The notes under the pieces are model-generated. The model saw only the letters and a list, made by a program, of their open reading frames with translations. It did not search any database and was not told the DNA's origin. A program made the translations under genes and the position numbers. A stretch of DNA of 64,000 bases from Dokdonia donghaensis DSW-1 (GTDB lineage: Bacteria; Bacteroidota; Bacteroidia; Flavobacteriales; Flavobacteriaceae). The stretch lies in contig NZ_CP015125.1 in the NCBI RefSeq assembly GCF_001653755.1, forward strand, positions 618,001 through 682,000, in the 5' to 3' direction. Positions 35,263 to 42,978 of the stretch are shown piece after piece; the stretch's first letter is position 1; each line of letters opens with the position of its first letter.

Positions 35263-35997
35263 TTAATCCCCTTTCAATTCTTCTAAAATAATGGCTCTTG
35301 TTTGCTCTCTAAGCGGCTTTTTATCGTCTTGAGTCATTCCTTCTGTAGGTATAAATGAATGTACTTTTGCACGCATCACACCAGGCTCACCCTCAAAAAA
35401 TGAATAAGGAAATCTCTTCTTATTGTCATAAAACGTCATAGGCACAATAGGCAGCTTATGGTCTATGGCAAGTCTAAAAGCACCGTCCTTAAAAGTATCT
35501 AGCACGATAGAAGTATCATCTGGCACGCCACCTTCTGGAAAAATACAGATACTAAACCCCTGACTGAGCCTGCGCTGTGCTTGATCAAAAACCTGCTTGC
35601 GGCTACGCGCGTTACCTCTATCTACAAGAATACAGGTTCGTTTATAGAAAAACCCAAAAAGCGGGAGCTTTGCAAGCTCTGCTTTCCCCACAAACACAAA
35701 AGGACTTTTTGCAAGGTGCAACATAAGCAAGATGTCCATCATAGAGGTGTGGTTACTCACCAGCATATATCCTTTGCCACGCACAAACTTTTCTTCACGA
35801 GTCACTTTTGGAAATAACCCCATAAGCAGCATAATGGTGCGTGCCCATATTTGAGCAAGTCTAAAAAACATACCATACCAGGTCTCCTTAAGGATACTTA
35901 TAATAAGTAATGGAGATAATATGAGAATGACCACCAGCATTAAAAAGTAAAACCATACTTTCCAAAGTGCGACCGCTATTTTTCTTAATATGTGCAT
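35263..35997 (-). CDS. plsC: 1-acyl-sn-glycerol-3-phosphate acyltransferase
   Basis: Adds the second acyl chain to lysophosphatidic acid in phospholipid synthesis at the inner membrane. The 244 residues have an N-terminal hydrophobic segment (about 12-34). The acyltransferase box is SNHTSMMDIL near residue 83, the HX4D motif with catalytic His and Asp. Motif III is ICIFPEGGVPDD near 152, and PIVPMTFYDNKKRF follows. The gene is monocistronic and divergent from trpS. Specificity for 1-acyl-G3P over related acceptors is presumed from the family. Confidence 0.88.
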   Translation of the reverse strand: MHILRKIAVALWKVWFYFLMLVVILILSPLLIISILKETWYGMFFRLAQIWARTIMLLMGLFPKVTREEKFVRGKGYMLVSNHTSMMDILLMLHLAKSPFVFVGKAELAKLPLFGFFYKRTCILVDRGNARSRKQVFDQAQRRLSQGFSICIFPEGGVPDDTSIVLDTFKDGAFRLAIDHKLPIVPMTFYDNKKRFPYSFFEGEPGVMRAKVHSFIPTEGMTQDDKKPLREQTRAIILEELKGD

Positions 35998-36043
35998 TCT
36001 TCCAAAAATAGGTAATTCAGCCTATGCAATGAACAGAAAAAGT

Positions 36044-36051
36044 TAACTTTG
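36044..36051 (+). promoter_or_regulatory. Possible -7 element (TAACTTTG) for trpS
   Basis: Exact TANNTTTG match 17 bases before the trpS ATG in the 71-base divergent gap. The -33 TTG is not clear. Confidence 0.4.
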
Positions 36052-36068
36052 CTTTTTACTTAAATTTT

Positions 36069-37040
36069 ATGTCAAGAATACTTACCGGAGTGCAAAGTAC
36101 AGGCACACCACACTTAGGAAATTTACTAGGAGCTATTATACCAGCGATTGAGATGGCAAACAACCCTGCAAATGAGTCTTTTCTCTTTATTGCAGATATG
36201 CACTCGCTCACGCAAATAAAAGATGGAGCACAGCTACGTCACAACACCTACAGTACAGCAGCTACGTGGCTGGCCTTTGGTCTTGACATTAATAAAACGG
36301 TTTTTTACAGACAGAGCGACGTACCACAAACGGCAGAGCTTACTTGGTATTTGAGCTGTTTCTTCCCGTACCAGCGACTTACACTTGCTCACAGTTTTAA
36401 GGATAAAGCAGACCGTCTAGAGGATGTAAACGCAGGTTTATTTACCTACCCTATGCTTATGGCAGCAGATATCTTGCTGTATGATGCAGAGGTTGTACCC
36501 GTGGGTAAAGATCAAGCCCAGCATATTGAAATGACGCGCGATGTGGCAAGCCGTTTTCACGCAGCTACAAAAACAGAAGTTTTTGTACTACCAGAAGCGA
36601 GTCACAATGAGGAGACAATGTATATACCAGGCACAGATGGCGCAAAAATGTCTAAGTCTAAAGGTAATATTATAGATATCTTTTTACCAGACAAGAAGCT
36701 ACGCAAACAAATTATGGGGATAAAAACAGACAGTACTCCTATGGAGGAACCTATGGAAACAGAGGGCTGTAATGTGTTTAACCTTTATAAATTACTTGCA
36801 ACTCCAGAACAAGTAGACCGCTTACGCGAAAATTATAAACGTACAGATTTTGGCTACGGTCACGCAAAGCAAGCTGTTTATGAAGTAATCATAGAGAAGT
36901 ATGCTGCACAACGCGAGAAGTATGCGTACTATATGGAAAATCTTAACGAGATAGATGCTGCATTAAAAGTAGGAGCAGAAAAAGCGACCAAGGTTGCAAA
37001 TGGGGTGATTGATCGTGTGCGTAAAGTAGTTGGGTATTAA
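36069..37040 (+). CDS. trpS: Tryptophan--tRNA ligase
   Basis: Charges tRNA-Trp. The 323 residues start with GVQSTGTPHLGNLLGAI, a class I HIGH motif in TGTPHLGN form. They include QAQHIEMTRDVA for tRNA/amino-acid contacts, and the KMSKSKGNIIDIF loop near residue 195. Full length for a bacterial TrpRS. A conserved-looking 33-codon membrane peptide gene follows 20 bases later. Confidence 0.97.
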   Translation: MSRILTGVQSTGTPHLGNLLGAIIPAIEMANNPANESFLFIADMHSLTQIKDGAQLRHNTYSTAATWLAFGLDINKTVFYRQSDVPQTAELTWYLSCFFPYQRLTLAHSFKDKADRLEDVNAGLFTYPMLMAADILLYDAEVVPVGKDQAQHIEMTRDVASRFHAATKTEVFVLPEASHNEETMYIPGTDGAKMSKSKGNIIDIFLPDKKLRKQIMGIKTDSTPMEEPMETEGCNVFNLYKLLATPEQVDRLRENYKRTDFGYGHAKQAVYEVIIEKYAAQREKYAYYMENLNEIDAALKVGAEKATKVANGVIDRVRKVVGY

Positions 37041-37060
37041 TAAACTAAAATAGAAATAGT

Positions 37061-37162
37061 ATGGATATTATGAGCTTTTTAAGCGGTAACGGTTTGTTCC
37101 TCATCTTGGGACTAGTATTGATTATCGTAGTTTTGTACAACAAATTTAGAAACAGACGTTAA
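37061..37162 (+). CDS. 33-residue single-pass membrane peptide
   Basis: A very short frame starting MDIMSFLSGNGLFLILG and ending in YNKFRNRR. One hydrophobic helix (about residues 11-25) is followed by a positively charged end, so the N-terminus would lie outside the cytoplasm. It lies 20 bases after trpS and 47 before queD on the same strand. The clear TM-plus-basic-tail design and tight spacing make a real small protein likely. Alternative start at the second Met (37070). Function unknown. Confidence 0.6.
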   Translation: MDIMSFLSGNGLFLILGLVLIIVVLYNKFRNRR

Positions 37163-37178
37163 GTCGTATAGGTTTCAA

Positions 37179-37194
37179 TTTTCGCGAAAGCGAA
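37179..37194. repeat. Degenerate iterated palindrome upstream of queD
   Basis: TTTTCGCGAAAGCGAA with the left GC lost, the same variant as at 4728-4743. It lies in the queD leader. Confidence 0.7.
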
Positions 37195-37209
37195 AACCAA
37201 TAATACAGT

Positions 37210-37662
37210 ATGTCAAAAATTAGAATCACAAAACAGTTTACCTTTGAGACAGGTCACGCGCTTTATGGCTATGACGGCAAGTGCAAGAATGTACACGGGC
37301 ACAGTTACAAACTTAGCGTTACCGTAATAGGAGAACCTATTACAGATATGGGCAACGCAAAGCTGGGAATGGTTATCGACTTTGGTGACTTAAAGAAAAT
37401 TGTAAATAGAGAGATTGTAAACGTTTTTGATCACGCTACCGTTTTTAATAAAAACACACCGCACGTAGAGCTTGCAAAAGAACTATCTGATCGTGGTCAC
37501 GATGTACTACTTGTAGATTACCAGCCTACGAGTGAGATGATGGTGATAGACTTTGCTGCAAAGATTCAATCATTTTTACCAGATACGATAAAATTACACT
37601 CACTACGCCTTTCTGAAACAGCAACAAGCTATGCAGAGTGGCACGCGGCAGATCAACTCTAA
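37210..37662 (+). CDS. queD: 6-pyruvoyltetrahydropterin synthase/QueD family enzyme
   Basis: A 150-residue zinc enzyme of the PTPS/QueD family. It probably makes 6-carboxy-5,6,7,8-tetrahydropterin for queuosine. The zinc histidines are in ETGHALYGYDGKCKNVHGHSYKL, with the catalytic Cys before NVHGHSY. The later part has VIDFGDLK, FDHATVFN and a C-terminal ETATSYAEW Glu. A true pterin synthase cannot be excluded. Its stop is directly followed by the lpxH ATG with no gap, so the two form an operon. Confidence 0.87.
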   Translation: MSKIRITKQFTFETGHALYGYDGKCKNVHGHSYKLSVTVIGEPITDMGNAKLGMVIDFGDLKKIVNREIVNVFDHATVFNKNTPHVELAKELSDRGHDVLLVDYQPTSEMMVIDFAAKIQSFLPDTIKLHSLRLSETATSYAEWHAADQL

Positions 37663-38430
37663 ATGACTATTAACCTCCCAAAAGGAAAGAAAATATACTT
37701 CTCAAGTGATAACCACTTGGGTGCCCCCACTATGGAGGAAAGTAGACCGCGAGAGCGCATATTCTTGCAGTGGCTAGAGATGGCTCGCAAGGATGCACAG
37801 GCTATTTTCTTAATGGGTGATCTTTTTGACTTTTGGTTTGAGTATAAAACTGTAGTGCCTAAAGGTTTTGTGCGCACACTTGGCAAACTTGCCGAGATGC
37901 GTGATGAAGGCATCGAGATTTATTTTTTTGTAGGGAATCACGATCTATGGATGAACGGCTATTTTGAAGAAGAGCTGGGCATTCCCGTTTATCACGACCC
38001 TAAGGTGTTTACCATAGATGATAAGAAGTTCTTTTTAGGTCACGGAGACGGCTTAGGCCCTGGAGATAATGGCTATAAGCGTATGAAAAAAGTCTTCCGT
38101 GGTAAGTTTTTTCAGTGGTTATTTCGCTGGGGACATCCAGATATTGGGATGAAAATTGCTCAGTATATGTCTGTAAAAAACAAGCTGATCTCTGGTGATG
38201 ATGATCACGTGTTTCTCGGAGAAGAAAACGAGTGGCTTGCAGCTTATGCAAAGCGTAAACTTGAGACTGCTCACTATGATTATTTTGTTTTTGGGCACCG
38301 TCACTTACCTATGACCATACAGGTGGGAGAAAACAGCACTTATTACAACATAGGTGACTGGATTGCACACTACACTTATGGAGTGTATGATGAGAATGGC
38401 TTTAAACTAGAAGAGTTTCTCAAGAAATAA
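37663..38430 (+). CDS. lpxH: UDP-2,3-diacylglucosamine diphosphatase
   Basis: Calcineurin-like phosphoesterase that makes lipid X in lipid A synthesis at the inner-membrane face. Metal-site motifs are in order: SDNHLGAP near residue 12, GDLFDFWFEY near 47, GNHDLWM near 86, GHGDGLGPGD near 127 and FGHRHLP near 209. In many LpxH proteins the first motif is SDxHL, as here. The 255-residue length fits. It follows queD with no gap. The 3' end converges on recJ across 25 bases. Confidence 0.9.
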   Translation: MTINLPKGKKIYFSSDNHLGAPTMEESRPRERIFLQWLEMARKDAQAIFLMGDLFDFWFEYKTVVPKGFVRTLGKLAEMRDEGIEIYFFVGNHDLWMNGYFEEELGIPVYHDPKVFTIDDKKFFLGHGDGLGPGDNGYKRMKKVFRGKFFQWLFRWGHPDIGMKIAQYMSVKNKLISGDDDHVFLGEENEWLAAYAKRKLETAHYDYFVFGHRHLPMTIQVGENSTYYNIGDWIAHYTYGVYDENGFKLEEFLKK

Positions 38431-38455
38431 ATTGTCATAAGCAAAGGCCTAGATA

Positions 38456-40147
38456 TTACTTAATATCTTTTAGTCTAAGCTGGAGGCTTACATTACCATT
38501 CCACTCATTTTGATCTATGGCATAGGCTGCCATAAATGGCTTTTTATTTGTAATTAAATCATACTTATCGCCTAGATTAAAACCTATACACCCTATCTGT
38601 GAACCTCTGCTGTTTTGAACAACAGCCGCTTTAAGATGTGTTTGATCTGCTCCTACTTTTTTACCATAACCAGTATCTGTCAAGTTTTTAGTCATAAACG
38701 TAGGTGACATATTAAGTGGCCCAAACGGTGCAAACTGCTTTATAATACGGTGAAACTTAGGCGTAATATCTGCGAGGTTTATCTCACTATCTATAGAAAT
38801 CTCTGGCACTAGCAAGCGCTCATCGCAACTAGCGGCGACCACCTCCTCAAACTTTGCTTTAAAAGCCTCATATTGCTCTGGTAACAAAGTGAGTCCTGCA
38901 GCATATTTATGTCCACCAAACTGCTCTATATGCTCCGCACACTCGTGTAGAGCATTATAAACATCAAAACCTTTTACAGATCTCGCAGATGCTGCATACT
39001 TATCACCACTTCTTGTAAAAACAAGGGTAGGCCTGTAATATGTTTCAATAAGTCTAGAAGCCACAATCCCTATCACCCCTTTATGCCAGTCTTCTTGAAA
39101 AACAACGGTGGTTTTATTTCCCTCCTCTTGATTCTCTATAATTTGATCTAGAGCTTGCTGAGTAATACTCTTATCTGCTTCCTTTCGATCTGAGTTATAT
39201 TGCTCTACCTCTGATGCAAACTTGGTTGCTGTCGCTAGGTCTGTCTCTCGTAATAAGGTCACCGCGTGGTTACCGTGCACCATTCTTCCCGCGGCATTTA
39301 TACGTGGGCCTATGATAAAAACAACATCTGTGATGGTAAGGGTTTCCTTTTTGACTTGCTTGATTATGGCTTCAAATCCGGCTCGAGGTGCTTGGTTTAT
39401 CACATTGAGTCCGTGATATGCAAGTATTCTGTTTTCTCCTGTGATAGGTACAATATCTGCACCTATTGCGGTAGCAACAAGATCTAGGTAAGGAAGAAGT
39501 TCTTCAAAATTTTGCTTTCGCGAAAGCGCAATTGCACTTATAAGTTTAAAACCTACACCACACCCGCATAACTCATCATAAGGATACGAGCAATCTTCTC
39601 TTTTCGGGTCTAAAATAGCAAAAGCATCTGGCAGCTGATCACCGGGTCTGTGGTGATCACAAATAATAAAGTCAATTCCTTTTTCTTTTGCATAAGCCAC
39701 TTTCTCAATCGCTTTTACACCGCAATCTAGTGCGATAATGAGTGACATATCATTATCTGCAGCAAAGTCTATTCCCATATAAGAAACACCATAACCCTCT
39801 GTATAGCGGTCTGGAATGTAGGTTGCCACCTGCGGGTGAATGGTGTCGAGATAAGAACTCATTAAGGCAACACTCGTGGTACCATCTACATCATAATCAC
39901 CAAAGACTAGGATGTTTTCGCCTTGAGCTATTGCCTGCTCGATACGTGCCACAGCTTTATCCATATCTTTCATCAAGAATGGATCGTGCAAAGCATCTAG
40001 CGAGGGTCTAAAAAAGTTTTTTGCTTTCTTAAACGTGTCAATATCTCGCTGTATGAGGAGTGTTGCAATAGGAGCTTCTACTCCCAGCTCTTGTGCTAGT
40101 TTTGCTACTTTTTGTGCCTCTGGTTTTGGTTTTAAAGTCCAACGCAT
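38456..40147 (-). CDS. recJ: Single-stranded-DNA-specific exonuclease RecJ
   Basis: 5'-3' single-strand exonuclease for recombination and mismatch repair. The 563 residues have motif I FGDYDVDGTTS near residue 85, motif II ALDCGVK, the DHH motif CDHHRPG near 165, and GPRINAAGRM near 285, followed by DHHA1 and OB parts. The ATG overlaps the upstream SPOR-protein stop by one base. A palindrome copy (39514-39527) encodes ALSRKQ near residue 210, between the DHH core motifs. Confidence 0.95.
   Translation of the reverse strand: MRWTLKPKPEAQKVAKLAQELGVEAPIATLLIQRDIDTFKKAKNFFRPSLDALHDPFLMKDMDKAVARIEQAIAQGENILVFGDYDVDGTTSVALMSSYLDTIHPQVATYIPDRYTEGYGVSYMGIDFAADNDMSLIIALDCGVKAIEKVAYAKEKGIDFIICDHHRPGDQLPDAFAILDPKREDCSYPYDELCGCGVGFKLISAIALSRKQNFEELLPYLDLVATAIGADIVPITGENRILAYHGLNVINQAPRAGFEAIIKQVKKETLTITDVVFIIGPRINAAGRMVHGNHAVTLLRETDLATATKFASEVEQYNSDRKEADKSITQQALDQIIENQEEGNKTTVVFQEDWHKGVIGIVASRLIETYYRPTLVFTRSGDKYAASARSVKGFDVYNALHECAEHIEQFGGHKYAAGLTLLPEQYEAFKAKFEEVVAASCDERLLVPEISIDSEINLADITPKFHRIIKQFAPFGPLNMSPTFMTKNLTDTGYGKKVGADQTHLKAAVVQNSRGSQIGCIGFNLGDKYDLITNKKPFMAAYAIDQNEWNGNVSLQLRLKDIK
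39514..39527. repeat. Iterated palindrome, coding copy (LSRK)
   Basis: Perfect core inside recJ; read as Ala-Leu-Ser-Arg-Lys. Confidence 0.93.
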
Positions 40148-41700
40148 TAATTAAGGTTCGTTTTAAGCATCCAGGTTTTTTCTAACCCTGGTATTTGTTT
40201 TATCGCTTTAAGTTTATTGTAGAGAGTGGCCGCATCCTTACCCGCTTCTGTAAATACATAAAAGAGCTCTTTATCTGAGCGGTAAAACATTTGTGGCTGT
40301 AGATCTTTTTCTTTTAACGTTTCCATCCACCGTTCTGCATTTGCAGCGTTAGAAAATGCGTTTGTAATGATGTAATACCCCGGCGCTATACCTTCTATAG
40401 TAATTGACGGCTTTTCTAATAAAGCGGCTAGGTCTTTATTTACTACCGCTGGTGGCTCGTATTTTTTCTCTTCGTTTACGGTAACATCTGGCACCGCAAT
40501 TGCTACTTTTTGGTTTACAATAACTTTTTTAGGCTTAGGCACAACCGGTTCTTTTACAGGAGCAGCGGTAGCAGTCTCTACTATAGGCGATCCTACACGT
40601 TTCTCATTATAATAGCGCTCACTTATGGTGGTTTGGAAAGCTGTAAAAAATAAAAAGAAACGATCTGAGCGTGTTTTAAATTTCATTTTTACACCACCCG
40701 TGCTATTTGCAATGATCTTATTTTGAGCTGTAGGGATTTTAATTTTTGCAAGGTCAAAACCTAACGTATTAAGACTGCTAGGCACTCTTTTTGTAAACCG
40801 CTTGTCGTTTATAGTAATCGTACTGTTAAAGAAGTTGCGAGAAGCTCTCACCTCATTATCTAGTGTGACAAATATTTTAGTTTGTGGGTCAAAAATACTT
40901 ATCTCATCACGACCTAAGTTACCATCACCCTCGAGTGCTCCTATAGTTACAGCAGTCTCTAGCTCACCATTTTCTGAGGATTGAAAATTTCCAAAATCGA
41001 TTTCTACAGCTTTTTTATTTACAAATTCAAGTCCATTAAACGTGGTGATATATTGTAGTGGCTCACTATCGTCTTCATACACCACGTATAGTAACCATCC
41101 AGCAGAGCTTCCTCCTATAATTTCACCTTGAGTGGCACTTACATTTGCGACTGTAACCTCCCCATCTACAAAAGCCTGCATTTGTTCTGTTACATCTGCC
41201 ACGCACGCATATGGTGCTCTAGATTTTACAGAAACATTAGTTGCATTTTCTCCATCATACACTAGGGAACCACGCACGCGTTGATATGCTCCGTCAGGTA
41301 ATTTAAGTAGTACTTCTTGTATGTCGTGAGCACGCTCATCAAGCATTTTATGATAGACCTTACCATCTTTCATACGTTTGCCACTGCGCTCACCATTATA
41401 GGTGCCAGACCAGTGCAAACCAGCATAAACAATCTTAACATCTTTTTTAAGATTAAGATATGCGCTACTAGAGCTCCAGGTACTGGCATCATTATCTATG
41501 TCTACATACTTCATCTTAAACTCATCGTTCACCTTTTCTAAGTCATTAAAAGGCTTTTCGGCGTTTTTGCTCAAGATATTATTGCCTATTACAGCTGTGT
41601 TACCACGCACATAAAATTCTTTATCACGTGTAAAAGTTTGTGAATCTTGGGCGATTGCAATGGTAGGTAGCGCGCAGAGTAAGAGTAGCAGTTTTCTCAT
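40147..41700 (-). CDS. Secreted SPOR-domain protein of unknown function
   Basis: A 517-residue exported protein with a signal peptide (about 1-18, ending AIAQ). Residues 20-370 form a beta-rich domain I recognise only loosely from other flavobacterial envelope proteins, with VYAGLHWSGTYNG and GWLLYVVYEDDSEP. A Pro/Lys/Val-rich linker follows (about 380-440). The end (about 445-512) looks like a SPOR domain, which binds bare glycan at division sites: PGYYIITNAFSNAANAERW, then FYVFTEAGKD. It overlaps recJ by one base, an unexplained pairing. Periplasmic or outer-membrane location is inferred. Confidence 0.7.
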   Translation of the reverse strand: MRKLLLLLCALPTIAIAQDSQTFTRDKEFYVRGNTAVIGNNILSKNAEKPFNDLEKVNDEFKMKYVDIDNDASTWSSSSAYLNLKKDVKIVYAGLHWSGTYNGERSGKRMKDGKVYHKMLDERAHDIQEVLLKLPDGAYQRVRGSLVYDGENATNVSVKSRAPYACVADVTEQMQAFVDGEVTVANVSATQGEIIGGSSAGWLLYVVYEDDSEPLQYITTFNGLEFVNKKAVEIDFGNFQSSENGELETAVTIGALEGDGNLGRDEISIFDPQTKIFVTLDNEVRASRNFFNSTITINDKRFTKRVPSSLNTLGFDLAKIKIPTAQNKIIANSTGGVKMKFKTRSDRFFLFFTAFQTTISERYYNEKRVGSPIVETATAAPVKEPVVPKPKKVIVNQKVAIAVPDVTVNEEKKYEPPAVVNKDLAALLEKPSITIEGIAPGYYIITNAFSNAANAERWMETLKEKDLQPQMFYRSDKELFYVFTEAGKDAATLYNKLKAIKQIPGLEKTWMLKTNLN

Positions 41701-41711
41701 TACTGGCTGGG

Positions 41712-42161
41712 TTATGAGTTGCTAGTTTCTAAGGCTGCTTCTGGGTGGTAGTGAACCGCTATTTCTAGCTTACAGAATTTTCTAAACATTTCCATCACTC
41801 CACAGTATTGCTCTTCAGAGAGTGTTACTGCTTTTTGGATTTTTTCTTCATTTAAGTCATCACCATAAAAGTGATAATCTAGCCATACGGTGTGATATGT
41901 TTTAGGGTGCTCCTCTGTGAGTTCTCCTTTTACGACCATTTTAAATTTAGGCACATCTACCCTCATCTTGTTGAGTACAAATACCACATCAAGACCAGTA
42001 CATCCCGCAAGACCAGAAAGCATCATTGCCTTAGGACCCATCCCGTCGTTATTACCTCCATTTTCTGGAGAAGTATCTATGAGTACTTTATAACCCGTAG
42101 GGCTATCTGTCTCAAATTGCATTCCTTGTTTATAGATTGTAGTTACTGTATGTCCAGCCAT
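41712..42161 (-). CDS. OsmC-family protein
   Basis: A 149-residue OsmC/Ohr-fold protein, probably a thiol-dependent hydroperoxide reductase. The first redox Cys is in SGLAGCTGLDVVFVL near residue 58, and the second is in EEQYCGVMEMF near residue 122. The order and spacing match the YhfA-like branch. A SPOR-domain protein gene begins 11 bases downstream on the same strand, but their functions look unrelated. Divergent from an AhpD-like gene. Confidence 0.87.
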   Translation of the reverse strand: MAGHTVTTIYKQGMQFETDSPTGYKVLIDTSPENGGNNDGMGPKAMMLSGLAGCTGLDVVFVLNKMRVDVPKFKMVVKGELTEEHPKTYHTVWLDYHFYGDDLNEEKIQKAVTLSEEQYCGVMEMFRKFCKLEIAVHYHPEAALETSNS

Positions 42162-42221
42162 TTTATGTGTGATTTTCTTAAAAAATGAAGGTACAAAATT
42201 GGTAGATAAAATGCCTATATT

Positions 42222-42235
42222 GCTTTCGCGAAAGC
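42222..42235. repeat. Iterated palindrome, intergenic
   Basis: Perfect core in the 106-base divergent gap between the OsmC and AhpD-like genes, 33 bases before the latter. Confidence 0.93.
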
Positions 42236-42267
42236 GTAAATAAGAACATTAATTTAAAATATATACG

Positions 42268-42858
42268 ATGCCATTAGTAACACCACTCTCTGCCGAGCAC
42301 GACGAAACAACCAAAGAACTTGCCCTATTTTTTAATGAGACACTAGGCTTTTGTCCCAACTCGGTACTTACAATGCAGCGTCGTCCAGACATCTCACGTG
42401 CATTTATAAACCTCAACAAAGCCGTGATGGCAAACCAAGGCCGAGTGACTTCTGCATTAAAACGTATGATTGCTTGGGTATCTAGTAATGCGACTGGATG
42501 TCGCTATTGCCAGGCGCACGCGATACGTGCTGCAGAGCGTTATGGAGCAGAGCAAGAGCAACTAGATAATATCTGGGAGTATCGCACACACGATGCCTTT
42601 TCTGATGCAGAGCGTGCTGCGCTTGATTTCTCGCTAGCGGCAAGCCAAGTACCTAATGCCGTAGATGCAAAAATCAAAGAAGAATTATATAAATACTGGG
42701 ATGAAGGTGAGATTGTAGAGATGTTGGGAGTGATATCACTCTTTGGGTACCTTAACCGCTGGAACGACTCTATGGGAACCACGCTAGAGGAAGATGCCAT
42801 AGATTCTGGTAATCAATATCTCGGAAAGCACGGATTTGAAGTAGGGAAACACGTGTAA
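42268..42858 (+). CDS. AhpD-like alkylhydroperoxidase-related protein
   Basis: A 196-residue protein of the carboxymuconolactone decarboxylase/AhpD fold. The redox motif CxxC is in ATGCRYCQAHAIRAAERYG near residue 75, with the flanking His that acts as proton relay. This is the peroxidase-related subgroup rather than true CMD, which lacks CxxC. It sits across from an OsmC gene, so the pair may handle organic peroxides; that link is inference. A strong terminator follows 34 bases after its stop. Confidence 0.85.
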   Translation: MPLVTPLSAEHDETTKELALFFNETLGFCPNSVLTMQRRPDISRAFINLNKAVMANQGRVTSALKRMIAWVSSNATGCRYCQAHAIRAAERYGAEQEQLDNIWEYRTHDAFSDAERAALDFSLAASQVPNAVDAKIKEELYKYWDEGEIVEMLGVISLFGYLNRWNDSMGTTLEEDAIDSGNQYLGKHGFEVGKHV

Positions 42859-42891
42859 AACAAAATAAACGGTACCTCATAAAAAAACGCA

Positions 42892-42932
42892 AAGCGCCTC
42901 AAGATGTTATCATCTTGAGGCGCTTCTTTATT
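42892..42932 (+). terminator. Terminator of the AhpD-like gene
   Basis: A 15-bp perfect stem AAGCGCCTCAAGATG (42892-42906 with 42911-42925) around a TTAT loop, followed by CTTTATT. Confidence 0.92.
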
Positions 42933-42946
42933 GCCTAAAAATCTCG

Positions 42947-42954
42947 TAAATTCG
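42947..42954 (+). promoter_or_regulatory. Possible -7 element (TAAATTCG) for ileS
   Basis: Resembles a variant TANNTTTG box, 24 bases before the chosen ileS ATG. It lies within the 5' extension of the frame, which supports the later start. The nearest TTG is only 13 bases away, too close for a -33. Confidence 0.35.
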
Positions 42955-42978
42955 CGCACAACATTTAAAGACTACAAA

